Numbered from the stretch's first letter, positions 44,103 through 53,581 are shown. The stretch: 64,000 bases of DNA from Bacteroides stercoris ATCC 43183 (GCF_025147325.1 NZ_CP102262.1:2976001-3040000), one strand, 5' to 3'. Made by a program: numbers and translations. Notes: a model not told the origin generated them from the letters alone.

Positions 44103-47100
44103 TTACACGATGTTTAACTTTTCGAGGACTGCCTGAACGTTTTTGTCAAGGATAGCACCTGTCTCAACGTCAATCAGACCATTGATGATTGGCAGGTTCG
44201 CACCACCTTCAAGTTGTATGGTATGAGTAAATGAATAGTTGCCAGCATATCGAGGAACATTGACTACAATATAGCTACCACCACATTCTCGAATTTTTCG
44301 CTCCCAAGACTGGGCGTTGACATGCTGATTAAAGTCACTATCAGACATAAATTTCACATCCACATATAACTTATCATTGACTACCCAGTCAGCACGCTCC
44401 CAGATTTTTTCAGGAAGTGATCCTACATTACATGCTGCATTTTCAAGAATTGCCTTGAACACTTGCTCTCCAAAGTAACCTGTATATACCTGTTGAATAA
44501 CTTGTGGCGAAATAACCCATGATTTACCTTTCCAAGACGTACAATATCCATTAGTCTCAAAGTATTGTCTGATGAACCCTTGCTTCATGATTGCATCCAG
44601 ATGTACACTTGCATCTGAATAACTTCGATTTTTTGCTTGTGCTTCAACAGACTGGATATAGAACATTCGCATTGACGGGTCAATATCGTTTCTATCGTCA
44701 AACTCAGGATATTTCATTACATACTCACGTATCGAATGTAATCTTTCACGTATCTGACAGGCATACTTATCTGTACCCTTGAAACTTATACCGACCAACT
44801 CACTGATGTATCTATCTCTACGATGCTCATCATTGTTGAACGTAATATCCGATTCCTCCTCTTTGCCCTCAAAGCGGTCAATGATATTTTGATTTTCATT
44901 GATAGCTTTCAAAACATGTTTGAGCAGGCCTGTCTGTACCTCTGGTTTCTTTGCCGTTACCATAGAGTAAGCCATATCCTCACCAATAGCAATATGAACA
45001 GACTTATTGTAGATGGTTGAGCGAGTTATACGCCCCAAAGCTTGTACAGCCCATCGTAGGCAAAAAGCATCAAAAGCAGGAGTTTCTTTCAATGCAGCTT
45101 TGATTTGAATCTCTCGACCTTTCATGATTTCGCTCAGTTCATCAACAACACGGTGGTGTCTGCGTCGAAGCAATGCACGTTGGAAATCAGATTTTTCTTT
45201 GAGTTCTAATTGGTTGTCTGTGCCCAATATACTCAATGATATACAAGCCTTTAGGTAGTCATCTACTTCAATCAGAGGGATAAAGTTTGTGGGCTTATCC
45301 ATAATGATACCATCGAAATTGCATCGTGTGTCTTTACGATCTTTGGTATTTGGAGCTTCCAGACAATGTTTTTTTCTGTATTTGCTATCCGTTTCAAACA
45401 GATAATTTACGCCCACTGCACCTGACTGGTAACATACGAAGCAGAACATCTTAAGTTTAGGATCTTCCTTCAACAACTTCTCTACTTCCTCCAAGTCTCT
45501 CTTGAAATGCTCTCCACTAAGAAAGCACACATTCAGTTTAGGATATATATCTGAATATCTGCGTGTGCTCCCATCATCAATGGCATGTTCGTCCATTGAA
45601 TCATTATCGAATTTTTCTCCACGCTTGGTTATTCTTGCTTGTTGAAGAATGTTCAGTGCCTTCTTTATACCGATACTACTCTTACCTGTATATGAGAATG
45701 GCTGAAAATAGAGCCATGCCTTTGCGTCAGGATTTTCAATAAAATCCATATAGTGGCTCAGCATATTCACCATTCTGGCAGAATTGTTCTTATCAAAGGT
45801 GTTCTTGTCGGTAGAAACGAAGTCAAGACAATCTTTGACAGCTTGATTACATTTGCCAAGATACACCTCAATCTTTTCTTTTGGATTTGTGTTTTCCTCT
45901 TTATAAATTGAGAACTTTACGTCAGGATTGGCATAATTGAGGGCTATATAATCTTCAATTCTTCGCAATGCATCATTGTCAATCTTCTCAACCTTTACGC
46001 CTTGTTTGGCTATATAGTTGAAGTCGTAGTTGTGAACTGGACTCTGATTGTCAGCCGTAGCACTACACATGATTACTCGGTTATGGTTGACCATATCGAG
46101 CAACACGTTCTCAGGCATACACCTCATTTCGTGATAATCGAAACAACAAGAATAACGGTCATTGTCAAGAGAGTACACCTCTATGAAACTTATACCTTTA
46201 TCATAGATAGATCTGCTCTCGACCTCCTGGTCTTTTGAGTGAGGAGTTTCAAAGTTTGTTCCACAACGCAACTCTTGTAGAGCCTGACGGTATTCTGTAT
46301 TACCTTCGTTTATACCCATATATTTAATAATATGGTCAAAGGCACGCTCACTCTCAAGATCTACAGAAGTCTCGTAGCTTTTCTTTTTACGGAGTTCATT
46401 CTCTATTCGAGCATACTCTTCCGCATGTTTATCTACTATCTGAACAAAATTCTTCAGGAAAAGAATGATACGATTTGCCGCAAACGATAGGGTGTTATCA
46501 TTCTGGCTCTTCAACATTTGTTTTGGTTGAAGGTATGAGACATTCTCCTCTTTCTTGTTGTGGATGGACAATACGAAATTCTCTGCTGAAAATGTCTGGT
46601 CTTCATCATAAAAGATGAAATTGCCACGATTGACATTCTCATTCAATTCCAAGCCACTAAGCATCTTCTGAGGAGCTATGTCATCAATCAGATATTCCTT
46701 CTTCTTTTTTATCGCTTTAAGCATTGCCTGAATATTGTCTTTATGTTCAACCCATTCAGGCATCCTTTGCATATCCAGAACCTCTTCATAGTGCTCGCAG
46801 ATAAAATAGCACAAGCCCCAGAAATTAAAACGTCTTCTTCTACCACATTCACAATCGAAGAGACGTTTCATTGCAGCTTCCTTTACGCGGTCGGACTCAT
46901 CAATAATGACAAGTGAGTCCTCGATATGCTTCCAATAAGGCTGTGTGCCCTTACGCACCAATTTAGGTGAAGCTGTTGTGTGCAGCTTGGATGCTGTCAA
47001 CGCAACGATCTTACTCTTATAAAATAACAATTCTGGGTATAGTTCCTCCAGTACTGAATATTCTCGAAGGATATGCGAGGCTATAACCTCGTCAGTTTCA

Positions 47101-47594
47101 TTCTTATATTTCTGACGAATTGGAGTAAGGGCTTCTTTGCGCACTTTATCAATAAGACGCGAACGATTCTTTGCAATTTCCTCAGTAATTCCTTCTGTTA
47201 CATCATTATAAGTATAAAGACGTTTCAAATTAGCAAAAGCCTTATCCCCTTGAAAAAGAGGATTTGCTTCCATCCTCTGAAGGATGGCAGGGTCAGTAAA
47301 CGCTCGTTCCCATTGCTCTTCTTGCGAATAAACACGAAGAATATCATGCTTCTGAAGCTTGATACCGCTCCTGGTTAAATTCTTCTTTATGTCTTCGATT
47401 GTTGCATCCAACTGTTTCTTGGCATCTGTGACATAGAAGATACGACGGGCATCTTCTTTCTTCAATTCTTCTGCCATCAACAGGCATGAATTATATGTCT
47501 TACCAGAACCAGTAGGTAATGGTATCACAAATAGACCGCGTTTAGGTTGTGCAGCCTTCAGCAGCTCTTCAAATATACAGTTTTTCAAATCCAT
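44103..47594 (-). CDS. SF2 helicase fused to a PD-(D/E)XK nuclease
   Basis: The 1163-residue protein opens almost at once with Walker A PLPTGSGKTYNS (residues 25-36). Motif II is VIIDESD (229-235), motif III CSATAD (510-515), and motif VI QALGRITRS (851-859), close to the form seen in DinG/XPD-like helicases. The long insert between motifs III and VI has CYQSGAVGVNYLFE. The C-terminal domain has E1043 (YFGEQVF), D1069 (ERADW) and VDVK (1078-1081), the layout of a PD-(D/E)XK nuclease. It should translocate on and cut nucleic acid. Partner genes are the 717-residue protein downstream and the HNH remnant 31 bp upstream. Housekeeping helicases do not have this architecture; a phage-defence role is the best inference. 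Confidence 0.85.
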   Translation of the reverse strand: MDLKNCIFEELLKAAQPKRGLFVIPLPTGSGKTYNSCLLMAEELKKEDARRIFYVTDAKKQLDATIEDIKKNLTRSGIKLQKHDILRVYSQEEQWERAFTDPAILQRMEANPLFQGDKAFANLKRLYTYNDVTEGITEEIAKNRSRLIDKVRKEALTPIRQKYKNETDEVIASHILREYSVLEELYPELLFYKSKIVALTASKLHTTASPKLVRKGTQPYWKHIEDSLVIIDESDRVKEAAMKRLFDCECGRRRRFNFWGLCYFICEHYEEVLDMQRMPEWVEHKDNIQAMLKAIKKKKEYLIDDIAPQKMLSGLELNENVNRGNFIFYDEDQTFSAENFVLSIHNKKEENVSYLQPKQMLKSQNDNTLSFAANRIILFLKNFVQIVDKHAEEYARIENELRKKKSYETSVDLESERAFDHIIKYMGINEGNTEYRQALQELRCGTNFETPHSKDQEVESRSIYDKGISFIEVYSLDNDRYSCCFDYHEMRCMPENVLLDMVNHNRVIMCSATADNQSPVHNYDFNYIAKQGVKVEKIDNDALRRIEDYIALNYANPDVKFSIYKEENTNPKEKIEVYLGKCNQAVKDCLDFVSTDKNTFDKNNSARMVNMLSHYMDFIENPDAKAWLYFQPFSYTGKSSIGIKKALNILQQARITKRGEKFDNDSMDEHAIDDGSTRRYSDIYPKLNVCFLSGEHFKRDLEEVEKLLKEDPKLKMFCFVCYQSGAVGVNYLFETDSKYRKKHCLEAPNTKDRKDTRCNFDGIIMDKPTNFIPLIEVDDYLKACISLSILGTDNQLELKEKSDFQRALLRRRHHRVVDELSEIMKGREIQIKAALKETPAFDAFCLRWAVQALGRITRSTIYNKSVHIAIGEDMAYSMVTAKKPEVQTGLLKHVLKAINENQNIIDRFEGKEEESDITFNNDEHRRDRYISELVGISFKGTDKYACQIRERLHSIREYVMKYPEFDDRNDIDPSMRMFYIQSVEAQAKNRSYSDASVHLDAIMKQGFIRQYFETNGYCTSWKGKSWVISPQVIQQVYTGYFGEQVFKAILENAACNVGSLPEKIWERADWVVNDKLYVDVKFMSDSDFNQHVNAQSWERKIRECGGSYIVVNVPRYAGNYSFTHTIQLEGGANLPIINGLIDVETGAILDKNVQAVLEKLNIV

Positions 47595-47625
47595 ATTTGG
47601 TTTAGTCTAAACTTCTTTGAAGGAT

Positions 47626-47895
47626 TTAATTATTACGTTTGTTCTGTACAATACTTTTGAGTTCATCTACATCCATTGCCTCTTTTCTTCTGTGAACCAT
47701 AGAATGGCAATTTGAGCATAAAGCGACAAGTTCTGATTGAGGAATCTCATGTTCTTCATCATATGTCGATATAGGACGTTTGTGATGAACTTCAAGGAAA
47801 CCTTTGCCTCAGTTACACGACCTTCAACCTGTCGTTTCTCCGCTTCTTCCTCTGCCTCATCAATTGAAGCAACAAATAGGGTATTTTCTGCCGTT
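47626..47895 (-). pseudogene. HNH endonuclease gene, internally deleted
   Basis: The 3' part (from 47808 down to the stop at 47626) encodes GKGFLEVHHKRPISTY and ELVALCSNCHSMVHRR, the two halves of a typical HNH zinc nuclease. In-frame TGA lies directly before the GGC at 47806-47808. In another frame, just upstream, is AEEEAEKRQVEGRVTEA, which fits the segment that normally precedes the HNH core after a cysteine-rich stretch. A deletion that removed the middle and shifted the frame near 47808 explains both. The gene is first in the operon, 31 bp before the helicase. Confidence 0.7.
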
Positions 47896-47999
47896 TATAC
47901 TGCTTTATGAATGAGCAGAGCATGTAGAAAAAGAACCGAGGCAAAAACTTGATTTCCAAGTCATTGCCTCGTATTTCACTAATTATCAGCATTCAAACT

Positions 48000-50720
48000 T
48001 TATTCCTCGATTGCAGCCTGTGCCGCCGCAAGTCTTGCAATAGGCACGCGGAACGGAGAACAGCTCACATAATTCAGCCCTACCTTGTGGCAGAACTTCA
48101 CGGAAGAAGGCTCACCGCCATGCTCGCCGCAGATACCGCACTTCAGGTCCGGACGGATGGCACGGCCCTTTTCGGTAGCCATACGTACCAACTGCCCTAC
48201 TCCATTCTGGTCGAGCACCTGGAAGGGGTCTACTTTCAGAATCTTCTTTTCCAGATAAATAGGCAGGAAGGAAGCGATGTCGTCGCGTGAGTATCCGAAG
48301 GTCATCTGCGTCAGGTCGTTCGTACCGAACGAGAAGAATTCGGCGGAAGAAGCGATGCGGTCAGCCGTAAGAGCTGCACGCGGGATTTCAATCATTGTAC
48401 CTACCTTGAACTCGATGCTGTCGCCTGCTTCGGCAAACAACTTGGCAGCTTCGGCACGGATAACCTCTTCCTGCTGCTTGAACTCGTACAGGATACCGGT
48501 CAGCGGAACCATGATTTCAGGATGTGTCTCAACGCCCTCTTTCTTCAGTTCCAGAGCAGCGCCGAGGATGGCACGCGTCTGCATCTGCGTGATTTCCGGA
48601 TACGTATTGCCCAAGCGGCAACCGCGGTGGCCCAGCATCGGGTTATGTTCGCAAAGCGCTTCCACACGCTGCTGGATATACTGCAAGCTTACGCCCATGG
48701 TATCCGCCATTTCCTGCTGCCCCTTCAAATCGTGGGGAACGAATTCGTGCAAAGGAGGGTCGAGCAGACGCACGGTTACCGGGCAACCTTCCATAGCCTT
48801 GAAGATGCCCTTGAAGTCTGCCTGCTGGTACGGCAGAATCTTAGACAACGCCTTGCGACGTCCTTCCGCGTTTTCCGCCAGAATCATTTCGCGCATCGCC
48901 TTGATTTTCTCACCTTCGAAGAACATGTGTTCCGTACGGCACAGACCGATGCCCACTGCCCCGAAGTTACGTGCCACCTGTGCATCGTGCGGCGTATCGG
49001 CATTGGTGCGTACCTGCAATTTCGTATATTTATCGGCCAGTTGCATCAGTTCGGCAAAATCACCGGACAGCTCGGCGGCCTTCGTTTCCACTTTTCCTTT
49101 GTAAACCTCGCCGGTACTACCGTTCAGAGAGATGAAGTCGCCTTCTTTCAACACAACGCCGTCCACCTCTACCGTGCGTGCCTTGTAGTCGATGTTCAAC
49201 GCTCCCGCACCGGATACACAGCACTTACCCATGCCGCGAGCCACAACGGCAGCGTGCGAAGTCATACCGCCACGTGCGGTCAGGATGCCTTCGGCAACGG
49301 CCATACCCGCCAAATCTTCCGGAGAAGTTTCGATACGCACCATTACCACGCGCTTGCCGGCAGCGTGCCATTCGGCAGCATCATCGGCAAAGAACACAAT
49401 CTGGCCGCAGGCCGCGCCCGGAGAAGCCGGCAAACCGCGGGTAAGAACCTTCGCCTGCTTCAAGGCCGCCTTGTCGAATACGGGGTGAAGCAGTTCGTCC
49501 AGCTTGTTGGGTTCGCAACGCAACAGCGCCGTCTTTTCGTCAATCATACCCTGGTGGAGCAAATCCATGGCTATCTTCACCATGGCGGCTCCGGTACGCT
49601 TGCCGTTACGTGTCTGGAGGAACCAGAGCTTGCCTTCCTGCACGGTGAACTCCATGTCCTGCATATCCTTATAGTGGTTTTCCAGCTTCGTCTGCAAAGC
49701 ATCCAGCTCCTTGTAGATTTCGGGCATCGCCTCTTCCATGGAAGGATACTTGGCGGCACGCTCCTCCTCGCTTACGCCGGCAAGTTCCGCCCAGCGTCTG
49801 GAGCCGATAATGGTAATCTGCTGCGGGGTACGGATACCTGCCACAACGTCCTCGCCCTGTGCGTTGATCAGATATTCGCCGTTAAAGAGGTCTTCGCCCG
49901 TGGCGGCATCGCGGCTGAAGCAGACTCCCGTGGCGGAAGTGTCGCCCATATTTCCGAACACCATTGCCTGCACGCTTACGGCAGTACCCCACTCATCGGG
50001 AATTCCTTCCATTTTACGGTAGAGGATGGCGCGCTCGTTCATCCATGAGTTGAACACGGCGCAGACAGCACCCCACAACTGTTCGTAGGCGCAGGTGGGG
50101 AAATCCTTTCCGGTCTGCTGCTTGACGGCAGCCTTGAAGCGCTTGACAAGCTCCTTGAGGTCTTCCACTTCCAGTTCGTTGTCCAGTTTCACGCCTTTGG
50201 CATGTTTTACCTCTTCTATAATAGCCTCGAACGGGTCTACATCTTCCTTGTTCACCGGCTTCATGCCCAGCACCACGTCACCGTACATCTGTACGAAACG
50301 GCGGTAGGAGTCCCATGCAAAGCGGGGGTTGCCCGTCTTGCGAATCAGCCCTTCCACCACTTCATCGTTCAGGCCGAGGTTAAGAATCGTATCCATCATG
50401 CCCGGCATGGAAGCGCGTGCGCCCGAACGGACGGACACCAGCAGCGGGTTTTCCACATCGCCGAATTTGGAGCGCATCAGTGTCTCCACGTGCGCGATGG
50501 CGTTTTCCACTTCTTGTTTCAACAGGGCAACGACTTTTTCCTGCCCCATTTCATAATATTCTGTGCAAACTTCTGTCGTGATTGTGAAGCCCGGAGGAAC
50601 CGGAACTCCGATAAGGTTCATCTCTGCCAGGTTGGCTCCCTTACCCCCCAAAAGGTTTCTCATGCCGGCTTTTCCTTCTGCCTGGCCGTTACCAAAGGTG
50701 TAAACTCTTTTTTTGTCCAT
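48000..50720 (-). CDS. ppdK: Pyruvate, phosphate dikinase
   Basis: The 906-residue enzyme has the N-terminal ATP-grasp domain (MRNLLGGKGANLAEM; RSGARASMPGMMDTILNLG), the central phosphohistidine domain GGMTSHAAVVARGMGKCCVSG with the swivelling histidine, and a C-terminal TIM barrel with LRTEHMF-type CRTEHMFF, GTNDLTQMTFGYSRDD and the catalytic CGICGEHGG. It interconverts pyruvate and phosphoenolpyruvate with ATP/AMP and PPi/Pi, central to energy metabolism of Bacteroides. Its last nine codons and stop form the right copy of the island direct repeat, so the island is joined to its 3' end without changing the protein. Confidence 0.97.
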   Translation of the reverse strand: MDKKRVYTFGNGQAEGKAGMRNLLGGKGANLAEMNLIGVPVPPGFTITTEVCTEYYEMGQEKVVALLKQEVENAIAHVETLMRSKFGDVENPLLVSVRSGARASMPGMMDTILNLGLNDEVVEGLIRKTGNPRFAWDSYRRFVQMYGDVVLGMKPVNKEDVDPFEAIIEEVKHAKGVKLDNELEVEDLKELVKRFKAAVKQQTGKDFPTCAYEQLWGAVCAVFNSWMNERAILYRKMEGIPDEWGTAVSVQAMVFGNMGDTSATGVCFSRDAATGEDLFNGEYLINAQGEDVVAGIRTPQQITIIGSRRWAELAGVSEEERAAKYPSMEEAMPEIYKELDALQTKLENHYKDMQDMEFTVQEGKLWFLQTRNGKRTGAAMVKIAMDLLHQGMIDEKTALLRCEPNKLDELLHPVFDKAALKQAKVLTRGLPASPGAACGQIVFFADDAAEWHAAGKRVVMVRIETSPEDLAGMAVAEGILTARGGMTSHAAVVARGMGKCCVSGAGALNIDYKARTVEVDGVVLKEGDFISLNGSTGEVYKGKVETKAAELSGDFAELMQLADKYTKLQVRTNADTPHDAQVARNFGAVGIGLCRTEHMFFEGEKIKAMREMILAENAEGRRKALSKILPYQQADFKGIFKAMEGCPVTVRLLDPPLHEFVPHDLKGQQEMADTMGVSLQYIQQRVEALCEHNPMLGHRGCRLGNTYPEITQMQTRAILGAALELKKEGVETHPEIMVPLTGILYEFKQQEEVIRAEAAKLFAEAGDSIEFKVGTMIEIPRAALTADRIASSAEFFSFGTNDLTQMTFGYSRDDIASFLPIYLEKKILKVDPFQVLDQNGVGQLVRMATEKGRAIRPDLKCGICGEHGGEPSSVKFCHKVGLNYVSCSPFRVPIARLAAAQAAIEE
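48001..48026 (+). repeat. Right attachment-like direct repeat (ppdK 3' end)
   Basis: Same orientation as 39922-39947, with 25 of 26 bases identical. The next bases inward and outward differ, so 26 bp is the limit of the repeat. Confidence 0.85.
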
Positions 50721-50927
50721 AATATCAATTTAAAGTTTCTGATTGTGATTTTTTCATTTTTTCTGCTCGCAAATCTAAGTATATTTCACAGACTAGAAAA
50801 CTTTTTGAGAAAAAACTTTAAGTCAAAATGCAATTTCGAGATTGCAAAATTTAATATTCCCATTCATAGAGAGAAATTACGGAAAAATACCTATTTTTGC
50901 CGTTGAATTTATTATACTGGTGTAAAA

Positions 50928-52370
50928 GTGGCAAGAAAGAGAAAAGAACTTCCCCTGTTGGAAAAGGTGGAAATTACGGATGTGGCTGCCGAAGGAAAAG
51001 CCATCGCGAAGGTCAATGATTTGGTAATTTTCGTACCGTACGTCGTTCCGGGCGACGTTGTAGACCTGCAAATCAAGAGAAAAAAGCATCATTATGCCGA
51101 GGCGGAAGCGGTGAAGTTTCACCAATACTCACCGGTAAGAGCCGTTCCGTTCTGTCAGCACTACGGTGTATGCGGCGGCTGCAAATGGCAGGTGCTCCCC
51201 TATTCGGAACAGATAAGATACAAGCAGAAGCAGGTAACGGACAACCTTACCCGCATCGGAAAAGTGGAGCTCCCGGAAATATCGCCGATACTCGGTTCCG
51301 CAAAAACGGAGTTCTACCGCAACAAGCTTGAGTTTACTTTCTCCAACAAGCGCTGGCTCACGGCGGAAGAGGTCCGGCAGAATGTGGTGTACGAGCAGAT
51401 GAATGCGGTAGGCTTCCACATTCCCAACGCCTTCGACAAGGTACTGGCCATCGAGAAGTGCTGGCTGCAGGACGACATATCCAACCGCATCCGCAACGCC
51501 GTGCGCGACTATGCCTACGAGCACAACTATCCGTTCATTAACCTGCGCACGCACGAAGGGATGCTGCGCAATATGATTGTGCGCACTTCCACCACCGGCG
51601 AGCTGATGGTTATCCTCATCTGCAAGATTGAGAAGGACGAGGAGATGGAGCTGTTCAAACAGTTGTTGCAGTACGTAGCGGACACTTTCCCCGAAATCAC
51701 GTCGCTGCTATACATTATTAATAATAAGTGCAACGACACCATTACCGACCTCGACGTGCACACGTTCAAAGGCAAAGACCATATCTTCGAGGAGATGGAA
51801 GGGCTGCGCTTCAAGGTGGGTCCCAAGTCGTTCTACCAGACCAACTCCGAGCAGGCATACACTTTGTACAAAGTGGCCCGCAACTTCGCAGGGCTCACCG
51901 GCAACGAGCTGGTTTACGACCTTTATACCGGCACGGGAACCATCGCCAACTTCGTGTCCGGACAAGCGCGCCAGGTCATCGGCATCGAATATGTGCCCGA
52001 AGCCATCGAGGACGCCAAGGTCAACTCGGAAATCAACGGCATCAGGAACACGCTGTTCTTTGCCGGCGACATGAAGGACATGCTGACGCAGGACTTTATC
52101 AACGAGTACGGGCGTCCGGATGTAATCATCACCGACCCCCCTCGTGCGGGTATGCACCAGGATGTGGTGGATGTTATCCTGTTTGCAGAGCCGAAACGCA
52201 TTGTGTATGTAAGCTGCAATCCCGCCACGCAGGCAAGGGACTTACAGCTGCTCGATGCCAAATACCGGGTGAAGGCCGTCCAGCCGGTGGATATGTTCCC
52301 GCATACGCATCATGTGGAAAACGTGGTGCTGCTTGAGTTGAAAAATCCGGCGGAAAAAGCAGAGGACTGA
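50928..52370 (+). CDS. rlmD: 23S rRNA uracil-C5 methyltransferase, RlmD type
   Basis: The 480-residue enzyme starts at a GTG (50928). It has an N-terminal TRAM domain (EITDVAAEGKAIAKVNDLVIFV), a cysteine cluster that holds the iron-sulfur cluster (CQHYGVCGGCKWQ and a later CWLQDD), the SAM-binding DLYTGTGTIANFV, the substrate motif DPPRAGMHQDV, and the catalytic cysteine in YVSCNPATQARDL. It methylates U1939 (or U747) of 23S rRNA. A -7 box TATTTTTG lies at 50892-50899. ppdK is divergent. Confidence 0.92.
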   Translation: MARKRKELPLLEKVEITDVAAEGKAIAKVNDLVIFVPYVVPGDVVDLQIKRKKHHYAEAEAVKFHQYSPVRAVPFCQHYGVCGGCKWQVLPYSEQIRYKQKQVTDNLTRIGKVELPEISPILGSAKTEFYRNKLEFTFSNKRWLTAEEVRQNVVYEQMNAVGFHIPNAFDKVLAIEKCWLQDDISNRIRNAVRDYAYEHNYPFINLRTHEGMLRNMIVRTSTTGELMVILICKIEKDEEMELFKQLLQYVADTFPEITSLLYIINNKCNDTITDLDVHTFKGKDHIFEEMEGLRFKVGPKSFYQTNSEQAYTLYKVARNFAGLTGNELVYDLYTGTGTIANFVSGQARQVIGIEYVPEAIEDAKVNSEINGIRNTLFFAGDMKDMLTQDFINEYGRPDVIITDPPRAGMHQDVVDVILFAEPKRIVYVSCNPATQARDLQLLDAKYRVKAVQPVDMFPHTHHVENVVLLELKNPAEKAED

Positions 52371-52389
52371 GGCAGCTCTTCGGGAATGT

Positions 52390-52473
52390 GAAAGCATAAG
52401 GGGCTATTTCGGAAGTGTAAAGAGCTACTTTGGGAACGTAAAGGGCTACTTCAGAAACGTGAAGTGCTACTTT
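52390..52473. repeat. Four 21-bp tandem repeats after rlmD
   Basis: Read on the minus strand, units start with AAAGTAGCACTT, GAAGTAGCCCTT, AAAGTAGCTCTT and GAAATAGCCCCT at exact 21-bp spacing. They match the addA repeats at 8348-8431 at up to 16 of 21 positions. Translated in the matching frame they give KVALHVS, EVALYVP, KVALYTS and EIAPYAF, like the addA heptads. No gene is read through here. Confidence 0.8.
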
Positions 52474-52591
52474 GGAAAACCGAAGCAGAAGCAACCGGAA
52501 GCCGCACTCCCGAAAAGCGGTACGGCATTTTGGTAAGCCGATGCAAAGCCTTGTTTTAGAATTGAATCATTAATCGCAAATTATTATCCTC

Positions 52592-53500
52592 GTGGCAAAA
52601 GAAAGAATTATAGCAAGAGCCCGCACGCAATATACGGACTATATGGTAAAAGAGCCTATGGAACTGATGGAATTTCTGGCAGCGAAAATGCCGGATGCCA
52701 GCCGCACCAAGTTGAAGGCATTGTTGAGCAAGCGGGTTGTATATGTAGACAGCGTCATCACAACGCAGTACAACTTCCCGCTGAAGCCGGGTATGAAAGT
52801 CCAGATCAGCCGTGAGAAGGGACGCAAGGAGTTCAACAACAAATTACTGAAAATCGTATACGAAGATGCTTACCTCATCGTGGTGGAGAAGATGCAGGGA
52901 TTGCTGTCCGTCAATACGGAAAGGCAGAAAGAGCGTACCGCTTACACCATTCTGAACGAATATGTGCAGCGTTCGGGCAGGCAGCACCGCGTGTACATCG
53001 TGCATCGCCTGGACCGCGACACCTCGGGACTGCTGATGTTTGCCAAAGACGAAAAGACGCAGAATACGCTGCGCGACAACTGGCACAACATCGTAACCGA
53101 CCGCCGCTATGTAGCCGTCGTTGCGGGTGAAATGGAAAACAATGCCGGCATGGTGCGCTCATGGCTCACCGACCGCAAGCTGTACGTATATTCCAGCCCC
53201 ACGGACGATGGTGGCAAGGAAGCAATCACCCACTACCGCACCATCAAACGCGCCAACGGCTTCTCGCTCGTGGAACTGATGCTGGAGACGGGACGCAAAA
53301 ACCAAATCCGCGTGCACATGCAGGACCTGGGACATCCCATCATTGGCGACGGACGCTACGGACTGGAAGAGATAAATCCTATCGGACGACTGGCGCTGCA
53401 CGCCTTCAAGCTGTGCTTCCGCCATCCTGTCACCGGAGAGCTGATGCAGTTTGAAACACCGTATCCGGGAGAGTTCAAGAAACTGTTTCTGAAGAAATAA
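52592..53500 (+). CDS. RluA-family RNA pseudouridine synthase
   Basis: The 302-residue enzyme starts at a GTG (52592). An N-terminal S4-like RNA-binding region (SRTKLKALLSKRVVYVDSVI) precedes the catalytic domain, with the active-site aspartate in HRLDRDTSGLLMFAK, and later GRKNQIRVHMQDLGHPIIGD and LALHAFKLCFRHP. These are the RluA/RluD-type motifs. It isomerises uridine in rRNA or tRNA; which site cannot be told. It follows rlmD after a 220-bp gap that contains the 21-bp repeats. Confidence 0.9.
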   Translation: MAKERIIARARTQYTDYMVKEPMELMEFLAAKMPDASRTKLKALLSKRVVYVDSVITTQYNFPLKPGMKVQISREKGRKEFNNKLLKIVYEDAYLIVVEKMQGLLSVNTERQKERTAYTILNEYVQRSGRQHRVYIVHRLDRDTSGLLMFAKDEKTQNTLRDNWHNIVTDRRYVAVVAGEMENNAGMVRSWLTDRKLYVYSSPTDDGGKEAITHYRTIKRANGFSLVELMLETGRKNQIRVHMQDLGHPIIGDGRYGLEEINPIGRLALHAFKLCFRHPVTGELMQFETPYPGEFKKLFLKK

Positions 53501-53581
53501 AGAAATCAAAGGGGGTACAAAAACCGCTTATCAATCAATCGAGGGGGATGTCAATACTAAAACCCGCTTACTGTTGGATGA

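Larger units (their letters stand above)
39922..48026. mobile_element. Genomic island at the 3' end of ppdK
   Basis: The 8.1-kb segment is bounded by a 26-bp direct repeat made of the ppdK C-terminal codons. It is visibly more AT-rich than the flanking core genes. Inside are a fic gene, a small gene, the 717- and 1163-residue proteins and an HNH gene remnant, all on the minus strand. No integrase, recombinase or conjugation gene is present, so it would depend on a helper or is a decayed element. Confidence 0.8.

Noticed and set aside
52174..52494. A 106-codon minus-strand open frame with heptad-like repeats
   Set aside because: The repeats come from the 21-bp DNA array, and the rest is antisense to rlmD. 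It is evidence for the repeat family, not for a gene.
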